Source: Doris montereyensis (lineage: Eukaryota; Mollusca; Gastropoda; Nudibranchia; Dorididae). From it: a stretch of 64,000 nucleotides of DNA. The stretch is taken from positions 43,501-107,500 of the forward strand of contig JAXRKP010001281.1 in the NCBI GenBank assembly GCA_037039925.1, read 5' to 3'. Both the position numbers and the translations under genes were made by a program. Below the pieces are notes generated by a model. It did no database searches. It worked only from the letters and a program-made list of their open reading frames with translations, and was not told where the DNA came from. This document shows positions 22,790 to 33,734 of the stretch, piece after piece. Position 1 is the stretch's first letter; every line of letters starts with the position of its first letter.

Positions 22790-24175
22790 CTTGGAAAAAC
22801 AAAAGGAAAAAAATATGCATATTATATATATATTATGTCAAGAATCACGTACATTCATAAATCAATAACATGCCTCATAGCAGATACAAAAATTTGTTTC
22901 TATGAGATTTGAGGTGTGCAACGAGGTCTGCTGTTTGGCTTTTTATATAGAAAAAGAAAGAGCCTGAATAGTAGCAGAAGCAAATATCAAATGTTAAATT
23001 AAGAGCAAGTTAGGCAGATTAAGATATTGAATCATTTCTGGTATAAATAACTGTAATAATATAATAATAATAAATCACAGATCTATAATAATATAGTTAA
23101 CGTTGTTTAATCACGTAATGGAATATATTAATATTAATAGTTTAATATCTCAGTTATACCAAAACCACAGCACGATCACATTAATCTTCAATACTGAAGC
23201 TGTGGTCTTATAGGAAGAAGAAAGACCACTAATCAAATAGATTATAAATCTATTTCTTTCATGTTGAATTGTGTCACAAAGTTCATCTTACTGACCTCTC
23301 CGACCCAACCACCAACCACAATGTTATAATGCTAAAAAACCTTCTTCTGCTCCGTCACCATTGAAGCATCATGTCCCACAGCTGCACAAGTAGTCTGTTG
23401 GTGAGGGGCGGTCAGTCACATCTGGCCGTCTGCTACCGTCCCTGTGAACCTGTTCAGCATTGTTTGGTAGCTGTCACAAAATAATATACAAAATAAATTC
23501 AGTCATGATCCCTCTGCAAAAAAATAATAATTTGTGAGCCTCTAACTTTAGTAAGGACAAGTCTACACTAGATCGGTATCTAGATTCAGTATTTTAAGAC
23601 TTCATATGCTACTATTGTGAGATTAAATAAGTCAATTTGGAAAAAGTGGGTTTTTCCACAGCTTACTGCAGTGCTAGATTTTAGAAGCTACGTAGAACCA
23701 TGGAGTTTCTATGGCTTGGACATAAAAGGGGCCATTATTATAAACAAATCAATCATAATTTACCTTAAAAATAAAACTAAAACACAGTCATTCACGATAA
23801 ATCAGAGAAATAACCCTCCACCCATGCAATCAACAAAAATGAATTTGCCCAACAGATCTTCACTTCCGTTCAGACCCGATGACCCAACTTTGTGAGTCAC
23901 CGATTCAGGGAAAACAATCTTCTTGAATGGAATACAGTTTAAATAAACATAATATTGATGAACCATTACTATAAATATTGAGTTTAAATATCATGTTGAC
24001 ATCATGAGTCCACCTTGGGACAACCTAAACTTGCTCAACACAGTTGCGTAATGTTGAAAACTGAGATCACCTGGGACAACTTCTGACAAACTCATGCAGG
24101 TTTTAAAAAAATAAAAGATAAATATAATTTAAACTTTTCCTAATATGCACAAATCTAAAATCTTAAGACACTTAC

Positions 24176-24235
24176 CTACAAGTTCGTGTAAGATGTCACC
24201 ATTTCGGACATCGGAGTTGCCATATAAAAATCAAA
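24176..24235 (-). pseudogene. Possible exon end with strong donor
   Basis: Minus-strand GAACTTGTAG is followed by GTAAGTGT, a near-consensus donor. The preceding frame reads GNSDVRNGDILHELV. It may be an earlier exon of the same gene, but the link is inferred from strand and proximity only. Confidence 0.25.
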
Positions 24236-24489
24236 ATATGAGAGCCCTCAAGCGTAGAGTCACTACCAATGGCGGAGGGAGAAAACTATCACTCGTAGTA
24301 CAGTTGACTTTTTAGATAAGATGTTGATGAGTCACGAATGATTTTGGGTTGAATTTAAGTAGAAAAAGGTTGAATTTTAATATTGACCATGAGTCTTTTT
24401 TCCCCAGGAAAACCCCAATTTAAATTTTAAAAATCACGCCAACAGTTGATAAAAGACGATGTTTCACCATTGGAAAGAGTGACAATCTA

Positions 24490-26765
24490 TCGGATGGTGC
24501 TACAGTTGCTAACGTTGTGAATCACCTGTTGGGAATATGAAAAAGCTAGGTTCCTCAAACCATGAATTTTCTTGCGTGTTTTGCCGTAAAAACACATTTT
24601 TTGAAAACGTTACAAAACATAACAAATATTAACACATACAAACAAAAATTGCTAACGTTGTGAATCATCATTGGGTTTACAACTTTTTATTTTCTGAATC
24701 ACAGTTGCAAATTTGAATCACCTGGTACACGTTATCATTTACACTCTCAGTTGCTAACGTTGTGAATCACGTGGTAACAAGCTATCACTCACACTCACAG
24801 TTGCTAAAATTGTGAATCAACTGTTGGTACACGCTATAATTCACACCTTCAGTTGCTAACGTTGTGAATCATGTGGTAACAAGCTATAACTTCACACTTG
24901 CTAACATTGTGAATCACCTGGTACACGCTATCATTCACACTCACAGTTGCTAACGTTGTGAATCATGTGGTAACAAGCTATAACTCACACTTGCTAACAT
25001 TGTGAATCACCTGGGTACACGCTATCATTCACACTCTCAGTTGCTAACGTTGTGAATCATGTGGTAACAAGCTATAACTCACACTTGCTAACATTGTGAA
25101 TCACCTGGGGACAAGCTATCATTCACACTCTCAGTTGCTAACGTTGTGAATCACGTGGTAACAAGCTATAACTCACACTTGCTAACGTTGTGAATCACCT
25201 GGGGTAACAAGCTATCACTAACTCACAGTTGCTAACGTTGTGAATCACCTGGGGACAAGCTATCACTCACAGTTGCTAACGTTGTGAATCATGTGGTAAC
25301 AAGCTATAACTCACACTCACAGTTGCTAACGTTGTGAATCACCTGGTAACAAGCTATACCTCACAGTGGCTAATGTTGTGAATCACGTGGTAATCAAGCT
25401 ATCACCTACGCTATCACAGTTGCTAACGTTGTGAATCACGTGGTAACTAACGTTGTGAATCTAACAAGCTATAACTCACACTTGCTGAATCACGTGGCAA
25501 CAGTAGTCACCACAGTTGCTAACGTTGTGAATCACCTGGGACAAGCTGAATCACCACTCACACCACAGTTGCTAACGTTGTGAATCACCTGGGGACAAGC
25601 TATCACTCACACTCACAGTTGCTAACGTTGTGAATCACCTGGGGACAAGCTATCACTCACACTCACAGTTGCTAAAGTTGTGAATCACCTGGGGACAAGC
25701 TATCACTCACACTCACAGTTGCTAACGTTGTGAATCACCTGGGGACAAGCTATCACTCACACTCACAGTTGCTAAAGTTGTGAATCACCTGGGGACAAGC
25801 TATCACTCACACTCACAGTTGCTAACGTTGTGAGTCACCTGGGGACAAGCTATCACTCACACTCACAGTTGCTAAAATTGTGAGTCAAATGGGGACAAGC
25901 TATCACTCACACTCACAGTTGCTAACGTTGTGAGTCACATGGGGACAAGCTATAACTCACAGTTGCTAACGTTGTGAGTCACATGGGGACAAGCTATAAC
26001 TCACAGTTGCTAACGTTGTGAATCACGTGGTAACAAGCTATCACTCACAGTTGCTGATGTTGTGAATTACGTGGTAACAAACTATAACTCACAGTTGCTT
26101 ACGTTGTGAGTCACCTTGGGACAAGCTATAACTCACAGTTGCTAATGTTGTGAGTGACATGGGGACAAGCTATCACTCACCGTTGCTAATGTTGTGAGTC
26201 ACATGGGGACAAGCTATCACTCACAGTTGCTAATGTTGTGAGTGACAAGGTGACAAGCTATAACTCACAGTTGCTTACGTTGCAAGTCACATGAGGACAA
26301 GCTATAGCTCACAGTTACTTACGTTGCAAGTCACATGAGGACAAGCTATAACTCACAGTTGCTTACGTTGCAAGTCACATGAGGACAAGCTATCACTCAC
26401 AGTTGCTAACGTTGTGAGTCACCTGGCGACAAGCTATAACTCACAGTTCAAGAGAAACACGTGCTAACGTTGTGAGTCACCTGGAGACAAGCTATAACTC
26501 ACAGTTCAAGAGAAACACGTGCTAACGTTGTGAGTCACCTGGGAACAAGCTATAACTCACAGTTCAAGAGAAACACGTGCTAACGTTGTGAGTCACATGG
26601 AGACAAGCTATAACTCACAGTTCAAGAGAAACATGTGCTAACGTTGTGAGTCACCTGGGAACAAGCTATAACTCACAGTTCAAGAGAAACACGTGCTAAC
26701 GTTGTGAGTCACATGGAGACAAGCTATAACTCACAGGTCAAGAGAAATACGTGCTAACATTGTGG
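24490..26765. repeat. 50-bp minisatellite, about 45 copies
   Basis: The unit contains ACAGTTGCTAACGTTGTGAA, TCACCTGGGGACAAGC and TATCACTCACACTC. Central units are nearly identical. Right-hand units (26,420-26,760) carry an extra CAAGAGAAACACG, also present in the single-copy edge at 20,877. GTGGTAAC and CTGGGGAC subtypes alternate on the left. An interruption at 24,540-24,650 is unique sequence. Confidence 0.95.
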
Positions 26766-26902
26766 AATTAGTCATTTCTGTGTATCTTAATATTCTTAAT
26801 CTTAAGCTGAGTTGTGTTGCTTTTTTCGGCCGATTATTAAACAAGTAGTAAATTGTACATTACATTTTCACCCTAAAAACTAAAAGCCTGTTTCCACAGA
26901 GT

Positions 26903-26985
26903 GGGGACTTGGTAGTCCAGAGGCCATCATATCAGTCAAAAGGTGGTGGGTTCAAGCCCTGTTAATAATAATAGTTAAAAACTGG
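26903..26985 (+). mobile_element. SINE-B head fragment
   Basis: GGGGACTTGGTAGTCCAGAGG (A box) and GGTGGTGGGTTCAAGCCC (B box) are intact. The middle of the head is shortened and the body is absent after an AATAATAATA stretch. The 60-bp array starts about 20 bp further on. Confidence 0.75.
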
Positions 26986-27004
26986 GTTTTTAAAAATTAT
27001 TATT

Positions 27005-27680
27005 TCGTGTCTTCTTTAGTGGATATGTCACTTTTGTCATTTGTCACTTTAGACTTCATCCCACTGTGTCGTGTTAGTAGAGATGTCACTTATTGTTATT
27101 TGTCACTTGAGGCTTCACTCCACTGTGTCATTTTAGTAGAGATGTCACTAATTGTCGTTTGTCACTTTAGACTTCACTCTCCTGTGTTGTTTTAGTATAG
27201 ATGTCACTAATTGTCATTTGTCACTTTAGACTTCACTCTCCTGTGTCGTTTTAGTAGAGATGTCACTAATTGTCATTTGTCACTTTAGACTTCACTCTCC
27301 TGTGTCGTTTTTAGAGATGTCACAATGTCATATATCACTTGAGACTTCACTGCATTGTGTTGTTTTAGTTTTAGTAGAGATGTCACTTATTGTCATCTTC
27401 ACTCCACTGTTGTTTTAGTAGAGATGTCACTTATTTTTATTGTCATTTATCACTTTAGACTTCACTCCACTGTCTTCTTTAGTTGAAATTCCATTTATTG
27501 TCCTTTGTCACATTTGACTTCATCTCACTGCGTCTCCTTTAGTGCAAATGTCACTGTTTGTAATATGTCACCTTTGACCTCACATCATATTTGTGGAGAT
27601 GTCATTTTTTGCCATTGGTCACTTTCGACTTCCCTCCACTGTGAGTGGAGATGTCATTTATTGTCATTTTAGACCACTTC
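27005..27680. repeat. 60-bp minisatellite, diverged
   Basis: About 11 units with GTAGAGATGTCACTAATTGT, CATTTGTCACTTTAGACTTC and ACTCTCCTGTGTCGTTTTA. Central units are well conserved and outer ones strongly decayed. Confidence 0.92.
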
Positions 27681-27689
27681 TTATCCAAG

Positions 27690-28000
27690 ACTTCGATAAC
27701 TTGGAAAGCATCAGCTAGTGCTAACTGGCATTTAAAAAAATTTCAGATAAGTTTTTTACTCTCTTTCCCTTATTGCATCGATACATTTGTTATTTGTAAA
27801 CATTTTGCACCTTCAGCGTAATTTTTTTTTGCCTTAATTGATACTTCCTAATCTATTCTCTATCATTTCTTCTTTCTAGACCCAGTGAGATATAGATCTA
27901 GTCTTACTCTTACATTTATCCTATTTTTTCATTCTTGTTTCCCATACTCACACCTCTCTCTTTCCTTTTCTTTCCTCCCTGCCTTTTTTCTTCCTTCTAA

Positions 28001-28064
<64 letters not shown>

Positions 28065-28340
28065 CTTTTCTATCTCCTTTTCTTTTTTTATTACTTACTT
28101 ATTTTCATATTTTTATTTCATTCTAGAGCTGAACCTTCCATTCTCGCTCATTCTTCACACCACCCTCTGCTACGTTTCTTATCATCACTGTCCTTTTTTT
28201 CTTTCTTTCTTTCTCCTTTCTGTTTTTCTTCTGACATCACAGTATGTGGTGCCTGATGTAGTACTTAGATCTAGATTCCAGATATATCTCGTTTGTTGTT
28301 TGACGAAGGGTTATAGTTATACTCAAAACGTCACGTGTTT
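27690..28340. other. Insert splitting the 60-bp array
   Basis: Unrelated T- and CT-rich sequence, including a (CT)n run at about 28,003-28,058. It contains a hammerhead-like core near its right end. Open frames here are Ser/Leu/Phe-rich low complexity. Confidence 0.55.
28296..28338 (+). ncRNA. Degenerate hammerhead-ribozyme-like core
   Basis: TTGACGA, an imperfect stem-loop (AGGG...ACTC), then AAAACGTC follows the hammerhead order CUGANGA - stem II - GAAAC - GUC. Two core bases deviate (U for C, A for G), so it would not be expected to cleave. Such cores occur in Penelope-like elements and retrozymes; no other part of such an element is visible. Confidence 0.2.
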
Positions 28341-28560
28341 GTTCTGTTTTTATTGGTGAAGTTGTCACTTACTGTCATATTTCGCCTGTATCTTTTTAGT
28401 AGAGATGTCACATATTTTCATTTGTCACTTTTGATCTCCCTCCATTTTGCCTTCTTAAGTTGAAATGCCAGTCATCATCATTTGTCACATTTGATTTCAT
28501 CTCACTCAGTCACCGTGTCTCCTTTAGTGGAGATGTCACTTGTTGTAATCTGTGGCGTTT
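28341..28560. repeat. Continuation of the 60-bp array, decayed
   Basis: Three or four poor units recognisable by GTAGAGATGTCAC, TCATTTGTCAC and TTTAGTGGAGATGTCAC, in the same orientation as 27,005-27,680. Confidence 0.75.
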
Positions 28561-29043
28561 ACCACTCCACTGTACCTCCTTTTGGTGCTGTTGACTGGCT
28601 GTCATTGCAAGTACATGTACATGTAGGTAGTTCAAGTATGTATGTATATGTACATATAATATGTATAATATTAATATGTTTGTATGTATAATACATATAT
28701 ATGTATTAATGTATGTTTAATTAATATTAATATGTATGTATGTACGTGTATGTTTTTATGTATGTGTGCATGTGAATGTAGACTATTAGACTTGCTATTT
28801 ATTTACATCATTATTGCTTTAGTAGGGCAATGCACAACAACAGCAACAACAAAAAATTTCAATCTGAAGAAGCAAACAGCAACACAACTGATGATACTTT
28901 TCTTTTTCTTTTTTTTTTGCTTGTGACTTTTTTAAGAATAACAGGATTTTCAAATTATGGATGTCTAATGCGACCAAAGCAAGGATTATGAAATTTCAAT
29001 AACACAACAATGACATAATACTAACACCAACACACTCTTATTC
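28561..29043. other. AT-rich region downstream of mS38
   Basis: TATGTA-rich DNA at 28,630-28,770, then unique sequence. On the minus strand an AATAAA at 28,798-28,803 lies about 240 bp past the mS38 stop and could be its polyadenylation signal, which is unproven. Confidence 0.4.
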
Positions 29044-29729
29044 TCAATTAGTCTTAGAGTCCATCACATTTATGTAGAATCCACCCTTCCTTGCCTTGTC
29101 CAACTGCTCTTTGACAAAAATTTCAGGATCAAAGTTATCAGCCTGCTGCTTGATGTCGGAAATTTCCTGCCAGTAGATGGCATCCCGGTTGGCTTTGCGG
29201 GTCGCTTTCTGTTTCTTCCACAGAAAATACATCCTCTTGCGCAACTTCTTGAGCTTGTGCTTTTTCATCTTTTTGTGACGGATCCTCATAATTTCCAAGG
29301 CTTCCTTTTGAACCGGCGAATCCCTTTGACCCCACAGAGGCGGTTCCATCACCTCCGCGTTCTCCCGTTGTCGGTTTGCCGGCATGATTATTTCGGTGCT
29401 TCTGATACTGGCCACAGGGCAGTCGTAATACGACTTCACGTCTGTTAAATTGTCTGTGATGACGAGTTGAGAGAAGAGTTGGCTCATTCTGGAAGGGCAA
29501 ATGTACTGATGACGGAGCGCGTCCGGAGAGGAGGAGTAGATGGCGGACACACCTGTGCCAGAAGAAGGAAGCACCCAGGACTGGCGGATGGAAGGTCTTG
29601 GGGAATGAGCAGCCTCACAGTGATTGGACAGTGTGTGCTGGAAAGAACGCCCCTTGTGGCTAAAGTTTCTCTTGAACTTGGTAAAGTTCTCAGAATCTCG
29701 AATTGAGCTGCATGGTAAACTGTTCAATG
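29044..29729 (-). CDS. AURKAIP1: Mitochondrial ribosomal protein mS38 (AURKAIP1), terminal exon
   Basis: An intact open frame of about 227 codons ends at TGA (29,044-29,046). The C-terminal third carries the basic block HKKMKKHKLKKLRKRMYFLW followed by KANRDAIYWQEISDIKQQA and a final KEQLDKARKGG, the signature of the mS38/AURKAIP1 family (DUF1713), a small-subunit protein of the mitochondrial ribosome. A mid-region motif YICPSRMSQ resembles the conserved YxCPPSQ segment of vertebrate homologues. The exon starts after an acceptor-like TTTTCATTTCAG at 29,730. No in-frame ATG precedes the conserved region: the frame opens at TTG 29,727, and the first internal Met is about residue 81. The N-terminus must therefore lie in an upstream exon I could not place. 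Length fits the family (about 200 residues in vertebrates). The N-terminal part is Ser/Arg/Lys/His-rich, compatible with import into mitochondria. Confidence 0.85.
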
Positions 29730-30383
29730 CTGAAATGAAAAGAAAAATTGTGAATGAAGTTACTTGGTATCACTAATTAAAAACTCCTTTTATATCAGGA
29801 AAAAGGGGAGGGGCGGGGGAAGCTGTAAAGCATTTTTAAGAACAATGTAGGCCATATCCCAGGGGAAAAAGTGCTTTCACAATTTCTATCAAAACCACCG
29901 AAAATGACGTCGGCCAAAATGTTGAACTGTTGTTAGTACTCTGACGATATATTTATTACATGTATATATGATGTGTAGCATAGCTGCCACCCTTTTCAAA
30001 TGGAAATACAGACTCTGACTGGATAATCTAATTCTAGCTTGCACGACACTCCGTAATATTCCATCAAAATATTGATAATTTAACTTGATTTAACCCCGTT
30101 TAAGGCAAATAACAAAAGGACTGCTGATTGCTAGTCTTTCTGGCGAAGTGCGACGGTAGTTTTACAAACTCAAAATGGCGACTCAGCACATTCATCATAA
30201 TCTCTCTGAATCTCTGCCATTAGCTTTAAAGTGTTTCTTTAAACAAAAATTACAGTTAACCCATATATAATATGTACTTTCCAAGATAAATTTAAAGACT
30301 TACGGACTCAAAGCCCCCCAAAAGTACTAAATACGTTTTTCCTGTCCTTGATGGCAGCTTTGTATAATGTTTACGTATATAGG
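29730..30383 (-). other. Putative intron and 5' exon region of AURKAIP1
   Basis: On the minus strand a consensus donor (GAGTCC then GTAAGT) lies at 30,298-30,303, giving a 574-bp intron if joined to 29,729. The sequence before the donor has an in-frame stop when spliced this way, so it would be 5' UTR or a different transcript. A CAAAATGGCGAC motif at about 30,172 resembles YY1-type sites common at mitochondrial-protein gene starts. Confidence 0.3.
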
Positions 30384-30387
30384 TTAA

Positions 30388-30991
30388 CCCTATAACAGCG
30401 TATAGCCGATAAAGCTAAATGCTGTACGCTATTCTGTGGCACGCGATTCGATCGGCCAATTCATCTGCCCAGTTTTTCATTGTTAATTCCCTTTGACTAC
30501 TAACTGTTTTTATCGTTTTCCGCATCTCTGGTGATTGAAGAATACCTGTAGCTCTCCTGCTTCCGCAAATAGCGATTGTCTTCCTGTCGTCATATCATAG
30601 TATTACTCATAGCTGTCTTGTGATTCCAGTATCGCGAAAAAAGTACCACTGCTTTCATTTTTAGATAAATTTAGCATGAACATTAAAATTTGATAAAAAC
30701 TCCAACAAGCTATACAAGGTCTTGAAATTCTCTAAGCGATAAGAAGAGGGTTTTTGAATGAAAATGACAATTTCGATAAACTTTTCAAGGGATCCCAACA
30801 CTAAGAATTACGTAGCTTGGCGGCCATATTGGATTTTTGTCCACAGGTCAAGGCTATGACATCGTGATTTTTTAAATTATTTTGTTTTTAGCATAACGCA
30901 TGACTCAACAGCTTTCCAGAAATGTATAGTTTGTTGGGGTTTTTAGCATAAACAACACTTGAAATAACTATAACAGACATCAGTTATAGGG
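30388..30991. mobile_element. piggyBac-like MITE, 604 bp, TTAA duplication
   Basis: TTAA flanks both ends (30,384-30,387 and 30,992-30,995). The left terminus is CCCTATAACAG and the right, reverse-complemented, is CCCTATAACTG. TTAA duplication plus CCC-starting inverted repeats fit piggyBac-type elements; Kolobok also uses TTAA. The interior has no ORF but carries GGCGGCCATATTGGATTTTT at 30,819. It lies just upstream of the putative AURKAIP1 5' exon. Confidence 0.65.
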
Positions 30992-30995
30992 TTAA

Positions 30996-31139
30996 AGCCA
31001 TAGCTGAATGCAATAAGAGCAAAACGTTTTTTTTTAAATCAACATCTATTTACAAAAGAGAGAAAAAGGACAGAAAAAGACACACTAGTCAAATTTGCAA
31101 CAAACTAAACATTTTTTGAAAACACTAAAGGCAACTAGA
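30996..31139. other. Short spacer
   Basis: A-rich unique sequence grading into the 32-bp array. No gene seen. Confidence 0.4.
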
Positions 31140-32590
31140 TTTTGATAGTTTAAAACTAAACAACTAGATTTGATAGTTTAAAACCTAAAGACAACTAAAT
31201 TTTGATAGTTTAAAACCTAAAGACAACTAGATTTTGATAGTTTTAAAGACAACTAAATTTTGATAGTTTAAAACCTAAAGACAACTAGATTTTGATAGTT
31301 TAAAACCTAAAGACAACTAGATTTTGATAGTTTTAAAGACAACTAGATTTTGATAGTTTAAAACCTAAAGACAACTAGATTTTGATATTTTAGATTTTGA
31401 TAGTTTTAAAGACAACTAGATTTTGATAGTTTAAAACCTAAAGACAACAACTAAAGACAATTTTGATAGTTTAAAACCTAAAGACAACTAGATTTTGACA
31501 ATAGATAGTTTAAAACCTAAAAAACCTAAAGACAACTATTTTGATTTTGATAGAGATAGTTTAAAACCTAAAGACAACTAGATTTTGATAGTTTAAAACC
31601 TAAAGACAACTAGATTTTGATTTTAAAACCTAAAGACAATAGATTTGATGAAACCTAAAGACAACTAGATTTTGATAGTTTAAAACCTAAAGACAACTAG
31701 ATTTTGATAGTTTTTAGATTTGATAGTTTTAAAGACAACTAGATTTGATAGTTTAAAACCTAAAGACTTTTGATAGTTTAAAACCTAAAGACAACTAGAT
31801 TTTGATAGTTTAAAACCTAAAGACAACTTTAAAGACAACTAGATTTTGATAGTTTAAAACCTAAAGACAACTAGATTTTGATAGTTTAAAACCTAAAGAC
31901 AACTAGATTTGATAGTTTAAAACCTAAAGACAACTAGATTTTGATAGTTTAAAACCTAAAGACAACTAGATTTGATAGTTTAAAACCTAAAGACAACTAG
32001 ATTTGATAGTTTAAAACCTAAAGAATAAAGACAACTAGATTTGATAGTTTAAAACCTAAAGAATAAAGACAACTAGATTTTGATAGTTTAAAACCTAAAG
32101 ACAACTAGATTTTGATAGTTTAAAACCTAAAGACAACTAGATTTTGATAGTTTAAAATAAAGACAACTAGATTTTGATAGTTTAAAACCTAAAGACAACT
32201 AGATTTGATAGTTTAAAACCTAAAGAATAAAGACAACTAGATTTGTTTAAAACCTGAAGTTTAAAATAAAGACAACTAGATTTTGATAGATTTGATAAAA
32301 CCTAAAGACAACTAGATTTTGATAGTTTAAAACCTAAAGACAACTAGATTTTGATAGACAACTAGATTTGATAGTTTAAAACCTAAAGACAACTAGATTT
32401 TGATAGTTTAAAACCTAAAGACAACTAGATTTTGATAGTTTAAAACCTAAAACAACTAAAGACAACTAGATTTTGATAGTAAAACCTAAAGAATAAAGAC
32501 AACTAGATTTTGATAGTTTAAAACCTAAAGACAACTAGATTTTGATAGTTTAAAACCTAGACAACTAGATTTTGATAGTTTAAACCTAGT
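31140..32590. repeat. 32-bp minisatellite, about 45 copies
   Basis: The unit is ACAACTAGATTTTGATAGTT plus TAAAACCTAAAG. Many units have internal deletions and short partial repeats (AATAAAG, AAACCTAAA). The array runs directly into LINE coding sequence at about 32,600. Confidence 0.95.
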
Positions 32591-32599
32591 ATTACAAGT

Positions 32600-32928
32600 A
32601 GGGGTTTTACAACTAAAAACTACACATACAGCCAACAACTATGAACTAGACTACCTAAAGAAAGAGGAACTGTGTGCTATAGAAGCACAGTGGGGAGGGA
32701 CTGTACATTTACAAGCAGGAACAGAACATAGCGGTGGATTACTAACTTTGTTTAACAAAAATATAGTTGATAATATATCTGTAGTGTAAACGAATTCAAG
32801 ATACATAGCATCTAAACGTAAACTTCAGCATGAGGACATGTTAATACAATACAACGTTTATGCACCCTTCGATGTGACAAATAAGGTTGTCTTTTTAAGA
32901 GCTGAAAGAAACTATGACTGACCATGCC
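32600..32928 (+). pseudogene. L1/Tx1-like LINE, endonuclease N-terminal part
   Basis: The plus strand reads as an endonuclease/exonuclease/phosphatase domain: TTHTANNYELDYLKKEEL, then IEAQWGG, GTEHSGGLLTLFNKNI and HEDMLIQYNVYAP. The pattern matches the WGG / HSGG / YAP blocks of L1- and Tx1-type endonucleases. It stops at the BEL/Pao insertion point. The matching C-terminal half resumes at 39,354. A few frameshifts are present. Confidence 0.75.
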
Positions 32929-33088
32929 TGTTGTAGAAACGAAACGAAATGTAATGTTGCTGATACGAAACGAAATGTGTTAAGTTTTTTAGGTTGACAA
33001 GAATAAACATGGCCGACAGGACACTCATACAACTTTGATCTGTGACTTTGTGTTCAAGTTATTTCAGTCTAGCAAATGTTCGTGAACG
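32929..33088 (+). repeat. 5' LTR of the BEL/Pao element
   Basis: 160 bp starting TGTTGTAGAAACG and ending ...TTCGTGAACG. It shares with the 3' LTR a block running from GTTGACAAGAATAAACATGG through CAAGTTATTTCAGTCTAGCA. It has two copies of a 26-bp internal unit (TGTTGCTGATACGAAACGAA plus ATGTAA), against four in the 3' LTR. Confidence 0.9.
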
Positions 33089-33090
33089 TT

Positions 33091-33109
33091 TGGTGCCGAA
33101 ACCGGGAAC
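33091..33109 (+). other. Primer-binding site
   Basis: TGGTGCCGAAACCGGGAAC lies 2 bp after the 5' LTR. It has the TGG start expected of a tRNA 3'-CCA complement and resembles primer sites of other BEL elements. I did not assign the tRNA. Confidence 0.75.
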
Positions 33110-33734
33110 TAAACCTGGATAGTGAGTGCAGGAAGTATTGAGATCGCTGATTGATCTATTGCAAACTTGTGATAAACTATTGTAGATTGACTTGTGTTTG
33201 ATTTAGGCTGATGTGTGTAACCAGCCATGAGTACATACGATATATTATATTATATTATATATTTGTCACCTGTGAGTGAGTGTCCAGTCGTGACCTACAT
33301 AACACGTTAGACATCGCAGATCGACGGAAGACAAAGGCCAAAAGCCAACTGTTGTGAGTTGGAAATTCGTGCTTTTCATCGCTGATGTCGCTTGTTCGTC
33401 GGGGTCGTAACAATGTGTGTTGTTGATTTGTGTGAAGACAACAACAATAGTGTATAATAATGTTATCTTTGGATGACCGTGAATTAACTGTGTTTTCAAC
33501 TAGAAAATAAATAATATAGATCTATATGGTCTATATTAAACAAAGTGACAGACTGTTGTCCATAAGTGCAATACGTACTATAGGACTTGAGATATATAAA
33601 TCTCGATCAATGTAGTGGGCAAGACCAGTCTATTGACATTGTTATCGGCAGTATTACTATTAGCCATTAAACTCATATTTTAGATCAACGAGTAGCTGTG
33701 CTACAAGAGTGATTCTCTACATCAAGGCGTAATC
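33110..33734 (+). other. BEL/Pao leader region
   Basis: Untranslated AT-rich leader between the primer-binding site and the gag start. An ATATTATATTATATTATA run lies at about 33,240-33,260. Confidence 0.6.

Larger units (their letters stand above)
21446..24485. other. Non-tandem segment between array blocks
   Basis: About 3 kb of mostly single-copy AT-rich DNA. It holds the coding-like minus-strand pieces annotated below and a recurring AACGTTGTGAATCACG-type motif at irregular spacing (for example 21,890, 22,450, 22,720, 23,100), as if scraps of the flanking array were patched in. Confidence 0.65.

Noticed and set aside
24490..26765. Direct repeats that might suggest a CRISPR array
   Set aside because: Units are contiguous minisatellite copies; there are no unique spacers of constant length, no cas genes, and the sequence is clearly eukaryotic.
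29138..29706. Other ORFs overlapping AURKAIP1 in different frames and on the plus strand
   Set aside because: Only the 29,044-29,729 minus frame shows the mS38 motifs; the others are shadows of it.
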